A stretch of DNA of 64,000 nt from an uncultured Poribacteria bacterium. GTDB taxonomy: Bacteria > Poribacteria > WGA-4E > WGA-3G. Where the stretch lies: NCBI GenBank assembly GCA_951813545.1, contig OX638352.1, forward strand, positions 3,488,835-3,552,834. Direction: 5' to 3'. This document shows positions 35,695 through 43,899 of this stretch, piece by piece; within the stretch, counting starts at the first letter, position 1; each line of letters begins with the position of its first letter. A program made the translations under genes and the position numbers. Under the pieces are notes generated by a model, which ran no database searches, was not told the DNA's origin, and worked only from the letters and a program-made list of their open reading frames with translations.

Positions 35695-36531
35695 ATGAAC
35701 GCCAAAAACAATTGGCTCCCCGCAGAGCCTGATCTTGAGACGGTTTGTAAAACCTACAGCGACCCGATTTATGCCCTCTCCCAAGCCGAAGTACCCGCCA
35801 TCATTCTTCGGAATGCCTATTCACCTGCCCAATGCCAAGGACTCATCCATCGGTTCACAAATATGGGCTTGATGCGCGACGAAGCCGACATCAACTCCGC
35901 TGACAAACGCACCCGTATTGACATTGGCACCAGTCTTGGGAATCGTGGTAGTGATAAGGCGAAATTTTTGGCACACGCTGGGGAGACAGAACATCTCTTT
36001 AAATTCCTGTTTGATGGGTTTGATAACCCTGTTAACCTTATCTATGATTCACTCTCTGCGCTTTCCCCCGGCAAAGAGGTAAAAGTTGCGCGTGAATCAG
36101 ACGGATCACGCTACGGTCCCGCGATCTTCCGTGTCCACTACGAAACCCATAGCTACAAACCACACATTGATCACGTCAAGTATCGTGAGCAGCGCACCGA
36201 TTATGAAGTTTATCGCTTTGAGCATCAGTTTGCAGGCGTGTTGTGTGTCCAAAATGCAGACGAAAACGGAAAAGGAACGCAAGCCATTTTGCACCGGTGC
36301 CTTTGGTCCGAGGAAATTCAACCCCATATCGCCGAGGAAACCTTTGACAGGTACGCCACTGAAAATGGTGTAGAGAACTATCGGGTTGATCTGCAGCAAG
36401 GCGATCTCTACTTCTTCAACACGCGGTGTATCCATGAAGTGCCACCGGTCCAAGGCACACGCGCCCGAATTGTCCTGGCAGTCTTTATTGGGTATTCCCC
36501 TGACGATGGTGAAGTGTTCGTCTGGTCGTAG
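35695..36531 (+). CDS. 2-oxoglutarate/Fe(II)-dependent oxygenase (prolyl-hydroxylase-like)
   Basis: 278 residues from the ATG at 35695, which has GGAGG upstream; the frame is open from 35614, inside the previous gene. Iron ligands His157 and Asp159 (YKPHIDHVKY) and His247 (CIHEVPPV), with Arg in GTRARIVLAVFIGY as the probable 2-oxoglutarate anchor. The spacing fits the 2OG-FeII_Oxy group rather than PhyH. It is the third such oxygenase gene in 5.6 kb, and a terminator follows. Confidence 0.8.
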   Translation: MNAKNNWLPAEPDLETVCKTYSDPIYALSQAEVPAIILRNAYSPAQCQGLIHRFTNMGLMRDEADINSADKRTRIDIGTSLGNRGSDKAKFLAHAGETEHLFKFLFDGFDNPVNLIYDSLSALSPGKEVKVARESDGSRYGPAIFRVHYETHSYKPHIDHVKYREQRTDYEVYRFEHQFAGVLCVQNADENGKGTQAILHRCLWSEEIQPHIAEETFDRYATENGVENYRVDLQQGDLYFFNTRCIHEVPPVQGTRARIVLAVFIGYSPDDGEVFVWS

Positions 36532-36593
36532 ACCCTATTGGATTGTTGACAGCAGAACCGGAAAGCGCGAGATGGAACTGAATCGGAATAAAA

Positions 36594-36635
36594 AAAGGGG
36601 CTGGTAAAACCAGCCCCTTTCAATATTCTGTTTTT
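36594..36635 (+). terminator. Rho-independent terminator
   Basis: 12-bp stem AAAGGGGCTGGT/ACCAGCCCCTTT around an AAA loop (36594-36620), followed by CAATATTCTGTTTTT. Between it and the repeat at 36901 I see no gene or named element. Confidence 0.8.
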
Positions 36636-36900
36636 ATTGACTCAGCAAAGTTTTCCAACCTCACGCGCAACACTGTACAGGTAATTGCAGATTTCACTAT
36701 ACCTATTTTCTCACATCTAATTGATGCTATATGTCCAAATTCTGAACATTTTCGGGCACACTATGCACAATTCGGGGCACTCTTTAGAACCGCCTCACCC
36801 CTCCGAAACAGTACTCCGCGCTTTGAAAATATCGGTCCTACACAACTTCTATTCACTGGTGGATGTGTTTTCCAGCTGCGTTGGGATAGACGGAGATCAG

Positions 36901-37018
36901 TTATAGTAAAGCCTGAAAGTATGTTGACATTTTGGAAAACAAGGGTCCCCGTTTCGCTGGTGAGGTTTGTAACCTCGCCCTTCTGTTGATATATAGGTAA
37001 TTGTGGTCTTTACTATAA
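36901..37018. repeat. Dispersed repeat, copy 2, with inverted ends and GC stem
   Basis: 118 bp bounded by TTATAGTAAAG (36901-36911) and CTTTACTATAA (37008-37018), a perfect 11-bp inverted repeat. The core GGTGAGGTTTGTAACCTCGCC is palindromic. It shares its left end (TTATAGTA.A..C.GAAA.TATGTT), core and TAATTGT near the right end with 10065-10170. It lies 71 bp before the WD40 gene. A MITE-like non-coding repeat. Confidence 0.65.
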
Positions 37019-37089
37019 TATGTCCGTTGGCACGATATTTGCTATCTTCCCTTGCAAATGCGGAGCACATCAAACGGGAGGATGAACCG

Positions 37090-39636
37090 ATGAAGCGTTA
37101 TCTTCTTTTCATCTACACATTATCTATTGTTTCGATTTTATGTATATCAATCTCCCTCGCGCCAATGCAGCGTTTGGATGCTGAAACAGGGACGCAAAAC
37201 GAAGCACAATTCGCGTTACCAGAGGGTGCCCGCGCGCGTCTCGGAAAGGGAGTTATTTATGAAATCGCGTACTCCGAAGACGGTAATCACCTCATCGTAT
37301 CAAGCTCCATCGGCACTTGGACTTACGATGCTCACAGCGGAAAGGCTCTCGACTTGTTCAACGGATATCCGTTAACGGGTAACATCTCCGGCTTGAGTCC
37401 CAATGGCAGGACGCTCGCAATCGGAAGCAGGGATCACACGGTAGCACTATGGGATCTCACCACTCACCAACAGAAATCAAATCTGATAGGACATACGGGT
37501 ACTATTTATAGTATGGCATTCAGCCCGGATGGTAAAACATTCGCAACCGGCAGCAGGGACAAGACAGCGCGGTTGTGGGACGTTGACACTGGTCAACACT
37601 TAGCTACCTTCGACGGGAATACAGATGCCGCTGGGAATACAGATGCTGTCAGACCTGTTACCTTCAGTCCTAATGGGAAAACGCTCGCAACAGGTAGTTT
37701 GAGCGGCACAGTCCGTCTGTGGGATGTCAACACTGGAAAACTCAGAGCAACCCTTGAAGAACATATCCAAAGTATCTCAGCACTTGCATTCAGTTCAGAT
37801 GGGAAAACGCTCGCAAGTGTGAGTTCTCAGGAAAACAATGTGGAGTTGTGGAACGCCAACACGGGAGAACATAAGCAGACACTCAAATCAAGAGTAGGAA
37901 TCTCTCATTTAGCGTTTAGTCCGGATAGCCGGACTCTCGCAGTTAGTAGGGGTGCTGATTTAAGACTATGGGACGTTGTCAGCGGTTCGCACAAAGCAGC
38001 ACTTACAGGACATATAGGATGGATCACTTCAATCGTCTTCAGTCCGGATGGTCGCATAATTGCCAGTGGTGGTTACGACGAGTTATATCTGTGGGACAGT
38101 ATCACCGGTGCGCAAAAAGGAACGATTACCGGACATACAATCAGTTCTTTTGGATTCACCTTCAGTCCCGACGGTCGCACGATTGCCACTGGAAGTTGGG
38201 AGAAAATCCGCTTGTGGGACACCGTTACGCTATCACAAAAAGCAATGTTCTTTGATAATAGGTGGGGTAATACGAGCTTAGCCTTCAGTCCCGATGGACG
38301 GACACTCGCAAGTGAGATTGGCTGGAATATACGGTTCTGGGATGTTGCAACTGGAACCCACAAGTCAACCCTAAAAGCGTACATCGGAAGAAGTGCCAGC
38401 GGATCAAGCAGTCGCGCAATCGCCTTCAGTCCCGATGGACGTTTCTTTGCAAGTGGAAACAACCAAAAGACAATACAGTTATGGCTCGCCGACGGTCGCA
38501 CACACATAGCCACACTTTCTGGGCACGTATCAGGTATCACGGCAATCGCTTTCAGTCCCGATAGCCGGACCCTTGCCAGCGGTAGTGACGACGATTCCGT
38601 CCTGATATGGGATGTTAACACTGAAACGCACCTAATGACGCTTGCCGGACACACAGACCGAATTCTGTCCGTCGCGTTTAGTCCGGATGGGAAAATCCTC
38701 GCAAGTGCAGGTTGGGATCAAACAATAAGACTCTGGGATACAATGAGTGGTGAACACATACGAACGCTTGTCGGACATACAGGTTGGATTACAAGTATTG
38801 CGTTCAGTGCGGACGGGAAAACTCTCGCAAGTGGTGGTGGTCGGAATGACGGAACTGTCCGGTTATGGGATGTTGATACCGGTATACACAGAACAACACT
38901 GCCCATACAAACCTACGCGATCTCAGGTGTTAGCTTCAGTCTTGATGGCACTACGCTCCTAACTGGAAGTTCTGACGGAACGGTGCTGCTATGGGATTTC
39001 ACACCAACAACAGACACAACTGTAAAACTTGAAGACGTAAATCGGGATGGTGTGGTGAATTACCAGGATCTAACTTTTGTTGCTTCGCGTTTTGGACAAT
39101 CTGGAATAAATGACGCGGATGTGAACGCAGATAGCATTGTCAACATTACGGACCTCGTTTTGGTTGCCGGTTCACTCGGTACCGGCGATAGCGCACCTGC
39201 CGCACATTCCAAGATGAGAGAGATGTTCACCGTAGCGGACGTGCAGTTGTGGCTAACCCATGCACAACAAGTTGATGACACAACTTCCCCTTTTCAGAGA
39301 GGAATCGCCATCCTCGAACACCTTTTGGTAGCACTGTCACCAAAAAAGACGGTGCTTCTACCAAACTATCCAAACCCATTTAATCCGGAGACGTGGATCC
39401 CCTATCAGTTGGCAAAGCCTGCGGAGGTCACCGTGCATATCTATACAGCAAATGGAACACTCGTGCGGACCCTCGGATTAGGATACAAACCCGTAGGCAA
39501 ATATCAGGACCGAAAAGCTGCAGCCTATTGGAATGGAAAAAATTCTTTCGGCGAACCTGTCGCAAGTGGTGTCTATTTCTATACGCTGTCCGCAGATGAG
39601 TTCACCGCAACGCAGCGAATGGTAATACGGAAATAG
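37090..39636 (+). CDS. Secreted WD40-repeat protein with dockerin and C-terminal sorting-type domain
   Basis: 848 residues from the ATG at 37090 (GGGAGGA upstream); the frame is open from 37003 but that includes the end of a repeat element. A signal peptide occupies residues 1-31. I count 14 WD40 blades (FSPDGKTFATGSRDKTARLW type) from about 45 to 650, enough for two 7-blade propellers. A dockerin-like pair DVNRDGVVNYQDL and DVNADSIVNITDL follows, then a C-terminal domain starting LLPNYPNPFNPETWIPYQL and ending ASGVYFYTL...RMVIRK, a FlgD-Ig/type IX-like sorting domain. Likely exported to the surface; partner unknown. The propeller start is similar to the 50274 protein. Confidence 0.8.
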   Translation: MKRYLLFIYTLSIVSILCISISLAPMQRLDAETGTQNEAQFALPEGARARLGKGVIYEIAYSEDGNHLIVSSSIGTWTYDAHSGKALDLFNGYPLTGNISGLSPNGRTLAIGSRDHTVALWDLTTHQQKSNLIGHTGTIYSMAFSPDGKTFATGSRDKTARLWDVDTGQHLATFDGNTDAAGNTDAVRPVTFSPNGKTLATGSLSGTVRLWDVNTGKLRATLEEHIQSISALAFSSDGKTLASVSSQENNVELWNANTGEHKQTLKSRVGISHLAFSPDSRTLAVSRGADLRLWDVVSGSHKAALTGHIGWITSIVFSPDGRIIASGGYDELYLWDSITGAQKGTITGHTISSFGFTFSPDGRTIATGSWEKIRLWDTVTLSQKAMFFDNRWGNTSLAFSPDGRTLASEIGWNIRFWDVATGTHKSTLKAYIGRSASGSSSRAIAFSPDGRFFASGNNQKTIQLWLADGRTHIATLSGHVSGITAIAFSPDSRTLASGSDDDSVLIWDVNTETHLMTLAGHTDRILSVAFSPDGKILASAGWDQTIRLWDTMSGEHIRTLVGHTGWITSIAFSADGKTLASGGGRNDGTVRLWDVDTGIHRTTLPIQTYAISGVSFSLDGTTLLTGSSDGTVLLWDFTPTTDTTVKLEDVNRDGVVNYQDLTFVASRFGQSGINDADVNADSIVNITDLVLVAGSLGTGDSAPAAHSKMREMFTVADVQLWLTHAQQVDDTTSPFQRGIAILEHLLVALSPKKTVLLPNYPNPFNPETWIPYQLAKPAEVTVHIYTANGTLVRTLGLGYKPVGKYQDRKAAAYWNGKNSFGEPVASGVYFYTLSADEFTATQRMVIRK

Positions 39637-39648
39637 TATCAAATGACC
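39636..39648. repeat. Left 13-bp inverted repeat of the DUF1670 unit
   Basis: GTATCAAATGACC, the exact reverse complement of 41614-41626. It overlaps the last base of the WD40 stop codon. With the right copy it brackets a 1991-bp unit that contains only the two DUF1670-type genes. Between here and 39862 nothing else is recognised. Confidence 0.55.
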
Positions 39649-39862
39649 ATAGGATAGCTGGAAGGTTTATGTTTATTGACTTCCGAGCGATCGTTTCTCA
39701 GTGGGTTGCGTTGGTTTCGCTGGCATCTTCCTTGAAAAATGATGTGCTGATCGATCAACATGTCTCAAGTATAGCAAAACCGGTAGCGGCGTGTCAAGCC
39801 TATTTTCAAGGCGACTGCCCGGTTTGCCAAGTCAAGTGTGTCGGGAACAACGGATTAGAGGA

Positions 39863-40735
39863 TCATTGGGGTTCTCCTTGCTGATTTGCGGCTGAATTGG
39901 CAAGGTTTGCATCCATAGTTTGAAGTTGGTGCTGTGGGATCAGGTCGAGATATTGAGAGATGACGCGTTTAGAAAGTCGTGTAATCTGTGAGATGTTGTC
40001 AATATCAGCGGTAGCAGTGCGAACGACTTTTACAGACTCATAATCGCGAATGTATCGGTCAACAGCCTCCTTAGAGTGTTTGGTCTTTGCGGCAATCCTG
40101 GGGGTCAGATGCCCTTGAAGATAGAGGGTTATGATCTCTTTCTTGTGGGTAATAGCCCCCGATAAGTCATGGATATTGCCGCGAGTGGGTAAGATTTCGC
40201 CGGTGGTTTTTTGCCATTCATTGACATAATCACAGACGACAGCATCACAGACGTTGAGCAAGACTGCCAAGTCGAGTTGTGTCAATAATGCGCCTTGGTC
40301 ATAAGCTTGATGACACCAGCGGACCAAGCGATTGATCCTGAGTTGTCGGGAGGTAAATCCGTTGCGAAAGGATTCAATATCCTCTGCGGCGAGGTATGTC
40401 AGGATGACGGGTTTCATACGGGTTTTGACGATGGACTTGCCTCTCTCTGGATGCTCTTCAATAGGAACAGCCATCCAAACGAGGTGTCCATAACTCAGGA
40501 GTCGCTCCTCCGGGAGTGCGTCGCCCGTGGCGAGTTTCTCCAAAGGGAGGGTAATGACGAAATAGTCTTCAACGGTCGTAAGAATATCATCAACAATAGC
40601 GGTGGCAGTGACTTCGCCTTTGTCATAGCCGTAGTCATTGAGAAAGCGATGGATGAGCAACTGTCGTAGCGATTTATCGTTGATGCGCCTGAACTTCTTC
40701 TCGTTGATGGCGGTGGGCGTCTGAGGTTTGCTCAT
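39863..40735 (-). CDS. DUF1670-like helix-turn-helix protein
   Basis: 290 residues, translationally coupled to the upstream gene: its ATG overlaps that gene's TGA by one base (TGATG), with a GGGGGA purine run before it. Sections LRINRLVRWCHQAYDQGALL, TQLDLAVLL, THKKEIITLYLQGHLTPRIA and HSKEAVDRYIRDYESV align with the partner at 40735-41532 and resemble the DUF1670 family. The first half (residues 1-110) is less conserved. At least two helix-turn-helix segments can be suspected (DLAVLLNVCDAVVCDYVNEW; RIAAKTKHSKEAVDRYIRDY). DNA binding is inferred; no transposase catalytic triad is seen. Confidence 0.65.
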   Translation of the reverse strand: MSKPQTPTAINEKKFRRINDKSLRQLLIHRFLNDYGYDKGEVTATAIVDDILTTVEDYFVITLPLEKLATGDALPEERLLSYGHLVWMAVPIEEHPERGKSIVKTRMKPVILTYLAAEDIESFRNGFTSRQLRINRLVRWCHQAYDQGALLTQLDLAVLLNVCDAVVCDYVNEWQKTTGEILPTRGNIHDLSGAITHKKEIITLYLQGHLTPRIAAKTKHSKEAVDRYIRDYESVKVVRTATADIDNISQITRLSKRVISQYLDLIPQHQLQTMDANLANSAANQQGEPQ

Positions 40736-41532
40736 CAGAGTTCCCCCTTTTTTTCATCCATCGGTTCTGGGTGAAGGAGTTGGGTCATGCGATCGGTGTT
40801 CTGGTATTCCTCATACAGCGAGAGATACTCCCGTATAAGCCTGTCAGAGAGGTGGGTGATGAGGCGTATCTGTGCATTAGGAAACCCTTGATGATGGAGC
40901 GTGGCGACTTGTGTGAAGTCTCTGAGGTAGCGGTCAACGGCCCGTTCGGAGTGGTTTGTCTTTTTCTCAATCTCGGTGAAAGTGTATGCCTTGAAATACA
41001 ACTCAAGAATCTGCGTCTTATGAGACAGACCGGGGCCCATGTCGTGTTTCGCCCCGCGCGTCATCACGAAATACCCCGACTGTTTCAAGGCTCGGATGTC
41101 GCGTTTCACCGTGGCAGGACTCGTGGTTAATAACACTGCTAAATCTTCGTAGCTCAGCAAGGCATCTTGGTCATAAGTTTCTTGGGTCAATCGGAGAATC
41201 CGATGTCGTCTGAGACCTGCGAGTCCATAAGTGCCTAAGACTTCAAGGTCGGTTTGGACTTCATTGAGGGTCAGCCGACAGGAGACTTTCTTCGCTAAAG
41301 CGATATGTTTGCCTGCCGGTTCCTCGGCGGCGACTGCCTCATAGCAGATTTGTCCTGATGTCAGTTGCACATCGGCATGTTGAGCGAAGTAATCGGAAAT
41401 CTGGTTAGAGTAGGCTTCAGCAATCAGAGGCATGAGATTAAAGTCTGCTGAAATCTTCTCAATAATAGCCGCTCTGGCGTTCTTGGATTCGAGGCGATTG
41501 ATACCATAGGCGGTATCCTTCTTACGGTCCAT
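40735..41532 (-). CDS. DUF1670-like helix-turn-helix protein
   Basis: 265 residues. The ATG at 41532 is preferred because GGAGG lies 5 nt before it; the frame is open to an ATG at 41544 whose first codons contain that ribosome binding site. Conserved stretches: LRRHRILRLTQETYDQDALL, YEDLAVLLTTSPATVKRDI, THKTQILEL-like SHKTQILELYFKAYTFTEIE, HSERAVDRYLRDFTQV, LIREYLSLYEEYQ. These are characteristic of DUF1670 proteins. YEDLAVLLTTSPATVKRDIRALKQSGY reads as a winged-helix of the DeoR/transposition-regulator type. It overlaps its paralogue by one base, so a heteromer is plausible. Confidence 0.7.
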   Translation of the reverse strand: MDRKKDTAYGINRLESKNARAAIIEKISADFNLMPLIAEAYSNQISDYFAQHADVQLTSGQICYEAVAAEEPAGKHIALAKKVSCRLTLNEVQTDLEVLGTYGLAGLRRHRILRLTQETYDQDALLSYEDLAVLLTTSPATVKRDIRALKQSGYFVMTRGAKHDMGPGLSHKTQILELYFKAYTFTEIEKKTNHSERAVDRYLRDFTQVATLHHQGFPNAQIRLITHLSDRLIREYLSLYEEYQNTDRMTQLLHPEPMDEKKGEL

Positions 41533-41613
41533 AGTGACCTCCATGAAATGAGTGTCGGTGATGCAAATACATCTACTCGTTAAGTTAACTCATACTATTA
41601 GTGTAACTCATGG

Positions 41614-41626
41614 GGTCATTTGATAC
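41614..41626. repeat. Right 13-bp inverted repeat of the DUF1670 unit
   Basis: GGTCATTTGATAC, exact reverse complement of 39636-39648, 82 bp upstream of the minus-strand start at 41532. Two nearby TAACTCAT copies (41585, 41604 region) might be operators. No convincing target duplication flanks the unit. Confidence 0.55.
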
Positions 41627-41708
41627 AAACTATAAGTAGGAAAAGATTTGGCATAGCGCGGCAAATAACATAACTTTACAACCGAAAACCCATTTTCCGG
41701 TAATATCT

Positions 41709-41767
41709 GTCAAGAAAAAGATTTTTTTGACTTTTTCTTGACATTTTTTTGACAAACATGTTATCCT
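41709..41767 (+). promoter_or_regulatory. Promoter overlapping a 12-bp inverted repeat
   Basis: GTCAAGAAAAAG (41709-41720) and CTTTTTCTTGAC (41731-41742) form a perfect inverted repeat with a 10-nt centre. Its right arm contains most of a TTGACA -35 box (41738-41743), with TATCCT (41762-41767) 18 bp further as a fair -10. A repressor bound to the repeat would cover the -35. It is about 130 bp upstream of the TolB-like gene. Confidence 0.45.
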
Positions 41768-41893
41768 TTTGCTAATTGAGTGAGGATGATGACACTCATT
41801 TGAAAGCGTTCTCCATCCATTTCTGTAATACCTTAGATAAACCCGCTAAGAGGACAAAATGTAAACACAATCAGTAGCAGAGGAGGTTTTCAC

Positions 41894-42853
41894 ATGAAAC
41901 TGCGAAACATCTTCATCTCTTTTTGCCTCATCTTCGGGCTGCTCTGTCCTGTTTCAGCAAAATCACTCAGCAGCGAAAAGATTGTGTTTTCGTCAAACCG
42001 CGACGGTAATTGGGAAATCTACATAATGAATCCGGATGGAACTCGACAGGAGCGATTAACCTACGACCGCGCTGTCGATTGTGAGCCAGTCATCTCACCA
42101 ATAGGTGACCGGATCCTCTTCACTTCCAACCGTAGAGGGACGCGCGATCTCTATCTGATGGATGTCAATGGGAGAAATGTGCGTCCACTGTTTGGTGTCA
42201 GCGAAGCATACCGAACGGAACCTGCTTGGTCCGCAGACGGAAAGCGGATTCTCTATTCTAAGCGTGTCTTAGGTGGCACCTATATTCACACTGCGAGAGT
42301 GGATGGAACATTAGTAAAACGTGTCATTCATTTAAAGAGTGCCCACAGTGGATATCCAAGTTGGTCATCGGATGGAACAGAAATCGCTTTTGTGGTTGCA
42401 GATGAGATTCATTGGGCAAGCCGCCAAGTCCGGTTTATCAACTTAGAAACTGATAAGCAGGAAACGCTCTTCCCAGATGATTTCCCGCGAATGTTTCAGC
42501 CTGCCTATTCCGCAGTCGATGATAGGATTGCTTTTGCTTGGTTTCGCCCGGCAGAAAAGCGGCAGTCCGTATTCACTGTTAACCGAGATGGAAGCCACCT
42601 CAGACGGATTGGGTCTTTCATCGCAAGCGGACCGGCTTGGGCACCCTCCGGCGATGAACTCATTTATACAGAGGGTGTTGTTGGAAGTAATTCACAAATT
42701 TTCAAAATTGATCTGACAAGTCAAAAAGTCACACAACTTACAGACAATGGCAGCAATTATTCCGGTAACTGGTTCTCACCGAAGCAGCTACCGGTTTCTC
42801 CATCGGCATCGCTTTTAAGCACGTTGTGGGGCAACGTGAAAATCCGAAATTAA
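41894..42853 (+). CDS. Secreted TolB-like (PD40) beta-propeller protein
   Basis: 319 residues; the ATG has AGAGGAGG upstream; signal peptide about 1-23 (ending PVSAKS). Repeats of the WD40-like/PD40 type: KIVFSSNRDGNWEIYIMNPD, RILFTSNRRGTRDLYLMDVN, EPAWSADGKRILYSKRV, SYPSWSSDGTEIAFV-like GYPSWSSDGTEIAFV, FTVNRDGSHLRRIG. This is the propeller type of TolB, but the N-terminal TolB domain and any Tol/Pal genes are missing. The tail ends STLWGNVKIRN, similar to the tails at 26316 and 43872. Role unknown, likely envelope. Confidence 0.75.
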   Translation: MKLRNIFISFCLIFGLLCPVSAKSLSSEKIVFSSNRDGNWEIYIMNPDGTRQERLTYDRAVDCEPVISPIGDRILFTSNRRGTRDLYLMDVNGRNVRPLFGVSEAYRTEPAWSADGKRILYSKRVLGGTYIHTARVDGTLVKRVIHLKSAHSGYPSWSSDGTEIAFVVADEIHWASRQVRFINLETDKQETLFPDDFPRMFQPAYSAVDDRIAFAWFRPAEKRQSVFTVNRDGSHLRRIGSFIASGPAWAPSGDELIYTEGVVGSNSQIFKIDLTSQKVTQLTDNGSNYSGNWFSPKQLPVSPSASLLSTLWGNVKIRN

Positions 42854-43023
42854 CGTGAATTCAACGTAAAACGCTTTGTAGTGTAGGTTGGGTTGATCCG
42901 GAATACAGAAGGTATTAGGTTTCAAGGTGTGTTTTTTCTTGTCAATGATAGACTTTTGGAATCAGACAAAGCGAAACTCAACATCCCACTATTTGCGGTA
43001 AGATATTAACCAAAGGAGCTAAA

Positions 43024-43872
43024 ATGCTTCCGTTTGTTATGAACGCAACAACAAAAAAAGCAATTCTGAGTTTAGTCGCTGCTTTAATCGCTGGATTGGG
43101 TATAGGAATCCCTGTCATTGCCCAGACAGTCGTCATCGAAGATGGGTTAATTGGCTACTGGAGTTTCGATAAAAACACCGTAAAAGGTAATACGGTAGAG
43201 GATATCTGGGGCGACCAAGATGCCGAGATGATAGGGAAAATCGAAATCGTCCAAGGGAAGTTTGGAGAAGCAGTGCAATTGGGCGGTGGTGCTGGTGCCC
43301 GTGTCGAAATGACCGATGACATCAAAAAAGCCACACTTCCTACAGAGGAAATGACCGTAGAATTATGGGCTTGGGATGAGCAATTCATCGAATGGGGTGG
43401 ATACATCGTAGCAGTTCAGGACAATGGTGCTTTTGAAAAAGGTTGGCTGCTCGGCACCCGATGGAAAGCGTTCAGCTTTGCACTCTCCTCGGATGGGGCT
43501 GATGATGGTGATGGTCTTCTAACCTACCTCAATTCCGTCAACACGTACGATGTGGGTGAATGGCATCACGTGGTCGGTACATACGATGGCGAAGAGATGA
43601 AAATCTACGTAGATGGGAAACTGGAGGCTACTTCAAGTGTCCAATCGGGAGCGATCAACTACCCGGATCGCGTCTTCTTCTCCATCGGTGCTTACAAAGA
43701 TGACAACGAGGACTTCGTGCACAAAGGGATGCTCGACGAAGTACGCCTCTATGATCGAGCACTCAGTGAAAAAGAGGTAGCGAATAATATGGAGGCGGAA
43801 GGACTGGCGGTGGAGCCTGCTGGGAAACTGAGTCTCACCTGGAGTCAAATCAAGGCTGCTGCGAGCAGATAA
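43024..43872 (+). CDS. Secreted LamG (concanavalin A-like) domain protein
   Basis: 282 residues, ATG with AAAGGAG upstream. N-terminal hydrophobic stretch about 17-35 as signal peptide. One LamG domain from about 42 to 255: DGLIGYWSFDKNTVKGNTVED, TVELWAWDEQF, WHHVVGTYDGEEMKIYVDGK, GMLDEVRLYDRALSEKEV. The tail PAGKLSLTWSQIKAAASR follows. LamG domains bind carbohydrate or protein. It is 27 bp upstream of the phosphodiesterase gene, so co-expression is likely. Confidence 0.8.
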   Translation: MLPFVMNATTKKAILSLVAALIAGLGIGIPVIAQTVVIEDGLIGYWSFDKNTVKGNTVEDIWGDQDAEMIGKIEIVQGKFGEAVQLGGGAGARVEMTDDIKKATLPTEEMTVELWAWDEQFIEWGGYIVAVQDNGAFEKGWLLGTRWKAFSFALSSDGADDGDGLLTYLNSVNTYDVGEWHHVVGTYDGEEMKIYVDGKLEATSSVQSGAINYPDRVFFSIGAYKDDNEDFVHKGMLDEVRLYDRALSEKEVANNMEAEGLAVEPAGKLSLTWSQIKAAASR

Positions 43873-43899
43873 TCCACGGCAATTTCGGAGGAAGAAATA

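Noticed and set aside
37003..37089. N-terminal extension of the WD40 protein
   Set aside because: These codons overlap the end of a dispersed repeat; a signal peptide starts at 37090 with GGGAGGA upstream.
41894..42853. TolB of a Tol-Pal system
   Set aside because: Only the propeller repeats match; the N-terminal TolB domain and tolQRA/pal genes are missing.
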